Shown here piece by piece: positions 57,749-64,000 of a stretch of DNA of 64,000 nt (the stretch's first letter is position 1; each line of letters begins with the position of its first letter). The notes beneath the pieces were generated by a model, which was not told where the DNA came from, did not search any database, and worked only from the letters and a program-made list of their open reading frames with translations. The translations under genes and the position numbers were made by a program. The stretch lies in NCBI GenBank assembly GCA_020740775.1, contig JAHEWK010000001.1, forward strand, positions 1,612,001 to 1,676,000, written 5' to 3'. The DNA is from Ilyonectria destructans (lineage: Eukaryota; Ascomycota; Sordariomycetes; Hypocreales; Nectriaceae).

Positions 57749-58976
57749 ATGGTACGTTTATCTCTGCAGCTGCCAGCTTCCGCCGGCCTTGGTCCTGTCC
57801 AGACACTTACCCGCTTCCAGACATCCTCTGCGTCCACTGCAACCCCCCTCAAACATGCCTTCGATAGGCGTGTCGAGGACGTCAAGTCGCCCAAGAGGTA
57901 AGCTACGTCCTGTCCCCACCTGCTGGGTTTTCCCTTCAACTCCACCTGTGATGTGATGAACGCTATATCAATGGGAATCTCTCCTAGCATATTATGCGGA
58001 AAACACGATATCAATCTTCTTCTTTTCTTCTGAACTCACCCCATACTCGCTCATTTACTTGCTTTGCCATCATGTCACCGCAATTGCTAATGAGTTCATA
58101 GCGATATCAACGCCTTGATCCTCGACTACCTGACGATGGAGGGCTACCCCAACGCCGCCGCAAACTTCTCCAAGGAAGCGAACCTGCAACCTCATCAGGA
58201 TACAGGCTCCATTCAGGCTAGGCAGGAGATCCAAAACTCCATACATGGCGGAAATATCCAGCTGGCGATTGAGACCTTAAATGATTTTGACCCCGAGGTA
58301 AGCTTCAACTTTTCTTTGCCATTCCACCTAGCAACCCCTTTATATGATTAGAACTCGAGTTTTACATGCACCACTCATAGAGCCTTCGGGCCTTTGATGA
58401 GGAACAACCACTTTCTTATGATTATCTTACACACCTACACCTTTATTTGATGCACTGTTATATCAAATCTCGGAGATCTAACAAGTTGCATAGATTCTGG
58501 ATGAAGACAACGCGTTACACTTTGCCTTGTTACGACTTCAGCTGGTTGAGCTTATCCGCTCCTGCAATGCTAGCGGTGGAGACATCGCCCCGGCCTTGAA
58601 GTTTGCCACGGAGCAACTAGGACCTAGGGCACCCACCAACCCAAAGTTCCTGGAAGATCTGGAGCGAACCATGGCCTTACTCCTGTTCCCTTCAGACTCC
58701 CTTGAGCCTCGTCTTTCTGCGCTACTACATCCAGACTTGCGTCGGGAAGTGGCGGACAAAGTCAATAGAGCCATTCTGAAAAGGCAATCCCACAGACGGG
58801 AGGCTGCCATCCGCCAACTCGTAAAGATGCGGGTATGGGCCGAGAACACGGCTAGGGACAAGGGCAAGAGTCTCCCTGATCGTCTCGACATTGGCCTCAA
58901 TGGAGAGGACGCAGATGGTCCAAGCCGACGATCTGTCCATGGGGAGAATGGCCACGAACCAATGATTACGACTTAA
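57749..58976 (+). CDS. GID8: GID/CTLH E3 ligase subunit Gid8
   Basis: Preferred model: exons 57749-57751 (ATG only), 57821-57897, 58102-58297 and 58494-58976, 252 aa starting MTSSASTATPLKHAFDRRVEDVKSPK. The first 69-nt intron (GTACGT...TTCCAG) is a multiple of three and open, so its retention would add 23 residues. Domains in order are LisH (NALILDYLTMEGYPNAAANF), CTLH (ARQEIQNSIHGGNIQLAIETLNDFDPEILDED) and CRA (LRLQLVELIR...FLEDLERTMALLLF...LHPDLRREVADKVN). Gid8 is a scaffold subunit of the GID/CTLH ubiquitin ligase, which in yeast degrades gluconeogenic enzymes when glucose returns. Converges with NDUFS4. Confidence 0.92.
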
Positions 58977-59410
58977 TTTCCTGCCAGACATGGTGATACA
59001 AGTCAATGGCCTTCACGAATTGTTTAGCTAGCGATGGAATTTTTTTTTTAGATACCTGTTTGGCGTTTGGGTTCGTCCCTGGGGGGCTGGAAATATGGAG
59101 ATGGGACTCCATGGCGTTTCGGGAAGATATCTAGATGCATTATGAATAGCAGATGGAGAGTACTGTTTGTGGAGTGAATGAAGCTCAACATTCGGACTCT
59201 TGACTCATCACATATCCCAACCATACTTGATCCCAATCACATTTGAACCTAGTGATACTTCAGCGTCCATGCACATATGAGCGTGAGCCCCTGTCGATGA
59301 GTGCTTGTCCATTGTGACGCCATGAAATGTGTTTGAGTAATTGTAACCGATACCATTGTGTCTTGAAAGAGTTTATTTACAACATGATGTCCTGTGCCGA
59401 CACACTCCAT
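58977..59410. other. Intergenic, convergent 3' ends of GID8 and NDUFS4-type gene
   Basis: 434 bp; a T-run at 59041-59049. No gene. Confidence 0.5.
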
Positions 59411-60139
59411 CTATTTCGTCCTGATGTGCTTGAGCTTCTTGGGCGAGTAGAGGAAGTTGTTGGCGTAAGCCTTGGGGCTGATCTTCCTCGACTTGGGCTC
59501 CTGAACAAAGTACTCGTAGCCCTGCTTCTCAGCAAAGTGAATGGCGTCCTCCTTGCTCTGGAAGTTGATGTGGGTGCCCTGCATGAAGTCACCCGATGAC
59601 TGCCAGCCCATCAGCTGGTTCTCCCATCGGTGGCCCTTGGGGAGAATATCCCAATCCATGCGCCAGCGCTGGCCGCGCCACTCGCCGGATTGAGTTGCGG
59701 GCTTCGTCTCCTGGTAGATGCTATATGTTCCCGTCAGCGCCTGGATAGCTGGTGCGATGGTCGTAGTAGGGGGCGGGCTTTGACTAACCGGACAGTTCGG
59801 GCCTGGAGTTCAACGGGAGCGCCCGAGATGATCGAAGCAGGGAGGATTTCCTCGTTGCCGATCTGAACTGACTTGGGGACGGGGGTAAAGGTGCTGGCCA
59901 GAGGTTAGCACTTCCTTGTGCGTGCATCAATGGGGTATCGGGCTCGTGTACGAGGTCGCCTTGTCCGCCTGGATATCGTAGTCGGGCTGGTTGGTGGTGC
60001 TGGGAGCAACGGGGACGGTGCCGGGGGCGGCCGTGGTGACGGAGCTCTGGAAGCGTCGGGGGGCGGCGGAGAGGGCGACGCGGGGCGAGGCGACGCTTCG
60101 CAGCATGCGAGCCGCGCTCTGGGTTCGGAGAGAGGCCAT
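59411..60139 (-). CDS. Complex I accessory subunit NDUFS4 type (18/21 kDa)
   Basis: Exons 60139-59952, 59893-59789 and 59720-59411 give 200 aa. Donors are GTACAC, GTTAGT. An Arg-rich mitochondrial presequence (MASLRTQSAARMLRSVASPR...RRFQSS) precedes the ETC_C1_NDUFA4/NDUFS4 domain: ARTVRIYQETKPATQSG, WRMDWDILPKGHRWENQLMGWQSSGDFMQG, FQSKEDAIHFAEKQGYEYFVQEP and the C-terminal basic end AYANNFLYSPKKLKHIRTK. The subunit sits on the peripheral arm of NADH:ubiquinone oxidoreductase and stabilises the NADH-binding module. Equivalent to Neurospora nuo-21. It shares a 313-bp divergent promoter with ATP synthase subunit f. Confidence 0.93.
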
Positions 60140-60452
60140 GGTGCAGCGATGAGCGCTCAATTGGACTGGCTGGCGGGCGTGGGCGTGGTCGTTTATTTGC
60201 CTGACGACGGTGGGTTGCGGCGATTGTCGAAGTCGAGCAAGCTTGAACGTGGGGGCGCTGATTGGCTGGAGCGGAGCGACGTTTTGCCGACGACGCGGAC
60301 GAGTGCTTTTCGGCAAGGAAACCTCGCTGCTAAACATCTCGACAGAAAACCCACCCCATCAGCCCTGCAATTGAGCGTCACGCAGACCCTCGACGGACCA
60401 ACGCGGCAATTGAGCAATTCTTCGAGTTACCAGTCACCGACCACCCGCCATC
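60140..60452. promoter_or_regulatory. Divergent promoter of two OXPHOS genes
   Basis: 313 bp between the start codons of a complex I subunit (minus) and ATP synthase subunit f (plus). Both 5' UTRs must lie here, so shared control elements are likely. No named motif was identified. Confidence 0.6.
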
Positions 60453-61146
60453 ATGAGCTTCGTTACCCGCCGAGCGCTCTCGACGCTCATCCCCCCCAAG
60501 GTGAGAAGGAGTCCTCGGTTATGGGCGCAGTGGCCCCGGTCCTCCGAATGCTTCCGTTGCTAACGTCGGTCATGAAAATAGGTCGCCTCTCCCAAGGTAT
60601 GCAACCCCCGATGAACCGCGACCACCTGCTTGAATACACGGACGAGATGCACACGATGCGATGCTTTGGACGATCCGGTCGCCGAGCGACGATGAATTGG
60701 CGCCGAGCTGAGCTGTTGCCGGGATGAAGATTGGAGGCTGACGAGATCGACCACCACAGGCCATTGGCGGCGCCCCTGATGCTATCCGCATGCAGCGCGT
60801 TGTCAGCTTCTACGAGAAACTCCCCCGAGGTGCTGCCCCTGAGGTCAAGGCCAAGGGCATCCTCGGCAAATACCAGGAGAAGCACTTTGGCAAGAACCCC
60901 ACTGGCCGACGTACGGACTCCCTTCAAACCCTCCGAACCCGGACGACGTCGATACTAACTGCGTGCAGCCATCATCCACGCCATTGTCTTCCTCGTTGCC
61001 ATCGGCTACGCCCAGAACTACTACTTCCACCTCCGTACGTATCTCCGAACCCGTCGGCGACAAAGCGGCGGGCACCTTGCGAAAACCCACCAAGAGAACA
61101 CGGCTAACCTTGACCACCAGGCCACCACAAGAACAACGCCCACTAA
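60453..61146 (+). CDS. ATP17: Mitochondrial ATP synthase subunit f
   Basis: Five exons: 60453-60500, 60582-60596 (15 nt), 60760-60910, 60969-61034 and 61121-61146, giving 101 aa. All joins use GT-AG ends and keep frame. The start MSFVTRRALSTLIPPK joins to VASPK (micro-exon), then AIGGAPDAIRMQRVVSFYEKLPRG, the segment KYQEKHFGKNPTG, one TM helix (IIHAIVFLVAIGYAQNYYFHL) and the basic tail RHHKNNAH. This is the F-type ATP synthase subunit f (Atp17) of the membrane sector, needed for F0 assembly and dimer contacts in the inner membrane. Length equals other fungal Atp17 proteins. Short gene with five exons is typical. Confidence 0.93.
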
Positions 61147-62665
61147 ATTCAGTGAGGCCTGGCTAATCGGATGATTGTCTAAGAGGGGGCGAATGGTCGT
61201 GTACATATTCTCCCGAAACGTGTGGTTGAGCACGCCTTAGCTTCCCTATGTATCTCTAACACGCAAAGATGCGACATTTCTCCCACTTTGCCTCTGGGCT
61301 CATTTGTGTGATTCGCATCTGTGACCCGTGCTTGATTGTATGAGTATTTGGGTCATTGGCTACTCTGAAGATGCAGTGGCTTTGAGGTGCAGTGGCGCAT
61401 GAATATTGATTGATGATTCGGGACAAACGCAAGGTCTGATCCTCCGAACGCGGAATGCGAGGAGTGGTGGACAGTCAACCTACGTTCCAACATATTTTTA
61501 GAAGCTTTTTGATGCATATGTGACGACGACTGGGACCTGAGGAGCTACTCGGAGCAGCTGGGGCAGCTGAACAGCTAATCAGATAATGATCCCCTTGCGT
61601 TTGACAAAGCCATTTTACATGCCGCGACTCGTTCTGCACGAGGACGCCGATTCGGGGAGGGATGGCCTGATTTTATGACACATGGTACTTGACTGGGCCG
61701 TGATGAGTAGCAACCGAACCGACCTGTCTTGCTACCTGAACAGTCTTCTAGCATGCACAACATACTTAGTCTCTTCGTCGTTTGTAGTGGATGCTTACGA
61801 TGATCGGATGCTGGTGGTGGTGAGATGTATCCAAGCTGTCGGGTACTTAGTCCAGGTCCCCGTCAAGCTTCCGCCGCAGCAGGACGGTGGTGGCTCAGCA
61901 GTCTGCCAAAGCGTGCTGTGTCCTCAGGGGAGTGGCCACTGCAACGAGGCGCTAGACCTCGGTGCTTGGGCCCTCGGGGCTGGTGTTAGTGGGCCATTAG
62001 CCACGCCCGGGTCGTACTGGAGAGTGACGTTCCAGGTACCTACCTGGGGGATCCCTCCGCCGACGCAGTCATTCGGCCGGCTGGAGGCGAGAAATTGGGA
62101 GGTACCTGCGGTACGAAGCACCCCTGCCCAACCACGCATGCCATCCCATTCGCCACGCTAGGCCCGAATCAGGCGGCTCCCTCTGTGGAGGAGTCGGCTC
62201 TTGGGCTCTGCTGCGCGGCCTGGGCCTTCCTGCTCACTGATCAGTGATCACCACCAAGGCACAGTCAGCCGCAGTAATTCCGGTACCTCCGTCCTTACGT
62301 TACCTCACACCTCACAACCTCATTCCTTTCGCCCTCGCCAACAAACCCACGGCTCCCGCGCCCTCCCGACGATCGATCGGCTCTCCCATCCAGACGACGC
62401 CCCCCTCCGTCCCGCTGCGAATAGCTACCGACACACGCGAGCCCTCTCCCCCTGCCGCTCCGGTTTTCTCGTCTCGCCCTTCTCGCCAGCGAACTCCCTC
62501 CCCGCCCCGCGGCGCAAACGATTCCATCCACACCCCCCCCGGATCGCCTTCGAGCCTCCTAGCGCAGGAACAGCAACAACTCTCACGCGACCGAGCCGGT
62601 GAATAGTCCACGAGGGTTCTTGTCGCTACTCCCCCCCCCCACGAAACGGCGCATATTCACGACGT
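61147..62665. other. Intergenic region
   Basis: 1.5 kb. Open frames near 61682-62161 and 62201-62606 have no recognised domain. The right part is C-rich with a run of about ten C at 62631-62641 just before the next start codon. Confidence 0.4.
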
Positions 62666-64000
62666 ATGATGGCAACAGAGGCTGCCGTTGACAGAGCCGT
62701 CGATGCCCCTGCCTCCGAATCCCAGCTCGTGAGTCTGCCTGCTGCATCCCCAGTCTTGTCCCCGCCATCGCCCCTCGCCTCCTCTCTTCCCTGTCCTCCC
62801 CTCCACGGTGCATCTCAAGTCTCTTATTGGGATCTTGTATCCTTTGCTGGAGCTCCCTAACCTGACTGGCCCCGGCTGCTTTCCGACGAGGCTAGCTTCG
62901 TTTCCGAGCTGCACATTTGCTAACCATGCGACCGTTCCAAGGCTGTACAGCCACTCGACGCCCACAATGTCTACCTCGACCGTTCATCTGTGAATGCTAC
63001 TCCTAGCATCGACGACATCGAGAACAAACGCATCACTAGTGTCGACGATCAGATTCATTCCGCCGATGTCAGTACGAGTGGAGGTTCGGACACGGAAGCT
63101 TCGAGAGCCGACGCAAAGAGTAAAGATGGCGACAAGGGGCACGGCCGTACAGGTTCATCCGTCAAAAAGCCTGCCACTTTCAAGTCCGTCTCTGTCAACA
63201 GGACCTTCCTCGCGGCCAAGGCAGCAAGTGCTAGCAGCGCCTCTGCTACCGCCGCCGATAAACCGCCTACCGGGTCTAGCACCCCTCCTACCGGCTCGGC
63301 AACCCTCTCGTCTCGCCCCCGACTGGTAGCCAAAACCGGTAGCAGCGCTCGCGATTCCTCTCCTCGGCTTTCGGCTGCGAACGGAGGAAAAGCCGGCTCT
63401 GCACCTGATGCGAGCGCCGTCTGGAATAAAAACCGCCGTATGTTACACGTTGAGGCTTGTCGAATCCAGCCTTGCTGACTTGACTTTTCTAGCCCCCCCG
63501 GTCCCGGAACCTAAGAAGTTTACCGACGAGGAACTCAAGAAGTATGGTATTCACATGGCTAGTCGCCTCGAGGAGGAGGATGCTGCGGGACAGAACAAAT
63601 GGGCCGATATCGACGATGACGACGAGGACTGGGCCCCCGATGCCATCACATGGGGTGATGGTACCAAGACGACTCTACCGCATCCTGATGAGCATCCCAC
63701 CCCCGAACCCGCCCCCGCTCACATTCACGTCCCCGCCTCTGTTCCCGGCCCCGCATCCGAGAATGGTTCTGTTGCCTCCAAGGGCAGGGCTCTCGAGAAA
63801 CCTAGGTCCCCAGCTCCGCCAGTATTAGTGGGATCTCCTCTCGCAAAATCGAGCGGTCTCGCCTCTGGCAAGGGCCTCATCCTTAAGAGCGGCTCCCAGG
63901 ATAAGCCGACTCTTGTTGCCAAACCACCCGCACCACCCGCTCCTGTCAAGTCCCCTTGGGCAACTCTACCTCCTGTAGAGAAGGCATCCCCCGCCACCGA
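62666..64000 (+). CDS. Unknown Ser/Ala/Pro-rich protein, 3' truncated
   Basis: Exons 62666-62728, 62942-63437 and from 63493 past the window end; introns have GTGAGT (213 nt) and GTATGT (55 nt). At least 355 residues are visible. I do not recognise the family. The N-terminus (MMATEAAVDRAVDAPASESQL, then AVQPLDAHNVYLD) leads into a long Ser/Ala/Thr-rich disordered part, then a compact block conserved-looking in style: FTDEELKKYGIHMASRLEEED and KWADIDDDDEDWAPDAITWGDG, followed by Pro/Ala-rich sequence to the edge. The acidic Trp-flanked motif might be a binding site for an RNA-related partner, but that is a guess. MMA at 62666 or MA at 62669 could be the start. Confidence 0.6.

Noticed and set aside
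61682..62161. 159-codon plus-strand frame in the 1.5-kb intergenic region
   Set aside because: No domain and no support from codon pattern or homologous style.

Overview
The window is nuclear DNA of a filamentous ascomycete (Pezizomycotina; the gene set looks like a Sordariomycete, but the species cannot be named from sequence alone). The reasons are short introns (about 50-280 nt) with GTRNGT donors and CTAAC-type branch points, fairly high coding GC, single genes on both strands with separate promoters, and fungus-only families such as Kei1, the PTH11/rhodopsin-like membrane proteins, chitin synthase with QRRRW, and a SesA-NB-ARC-TPR NLR. I rebuilt 26 protein genes, 24 of them complete. The first (SEC7) is cut at the left edge and the last (an unknown Ser/Ala/Pro-rich protein) at the right edge. 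I recognised no tRNA, rRNA, CRISPR array, complete transposon or virus. Exon joins were chosen by eye from splice signals and reading frame.

Left block (1-8.7 kb), housekeeping: SEC7 (Golgi Arf-GEF), HSM3-like proteasome chaperone, RPC31 (Pol III), NUP49 (GLFG nucleoporin) and FIP1 (polyadenylation). HSM3/RPC31 and NUP49/FIP1 are divergent pairs sharing intergenic regions of about 325 bp.

Accessory-looking block (8.8-31.5 kb): a beta-propeller lactonase-like protein, an SDR oxidoreductase in AT-richer DNA, a 910-aa NLR, an orphan 254-aa gene, an M50-like membrane protease, an EFM4-like methyltransferase, a seven-TM rhodopsin-like protein, an acyl-protein-thioesterase-like hydrolase, a sugar-porter MFS transporter and a 509-aa Cys/His-repeat protein of unknown function. 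Several long gene-free stretches lie here.

Right block (32.9-64 kb), metabolism and core cell biology: a class I/II-type chitin synthase with an unusually long, repeat-bearing N-terminus; the 1531-aa sulfite reductase beta subunit (MET5); KEI1 (inositol phosphorylceramide synthase subunit); ribose-5-phosphate isomerase; YPT6/Rab6; NOP53; an EF-hand NADH dehydrogenase; uridine kinase-UPRT; GID8; complex I NDUFS4-type subunit and ATP synthase subunit f, which are divergent on 313 bp; and the partial terminal gene.

The most interesting leads are the tandem Cys/His repeat protein, the NLR with a possible alternative hydrophobic C-terminal tail, the 12-copy pentapeptide array in the chitin synthase, a possible mitochondrial-type N-terminal extension on ribose-5-phosphate isomerase, a perfect CYS3-consensus site upstream of sulfite reductase, and several unusual exon structures (GC-AG intron, ATG-only coding exon, 15-nt exon).
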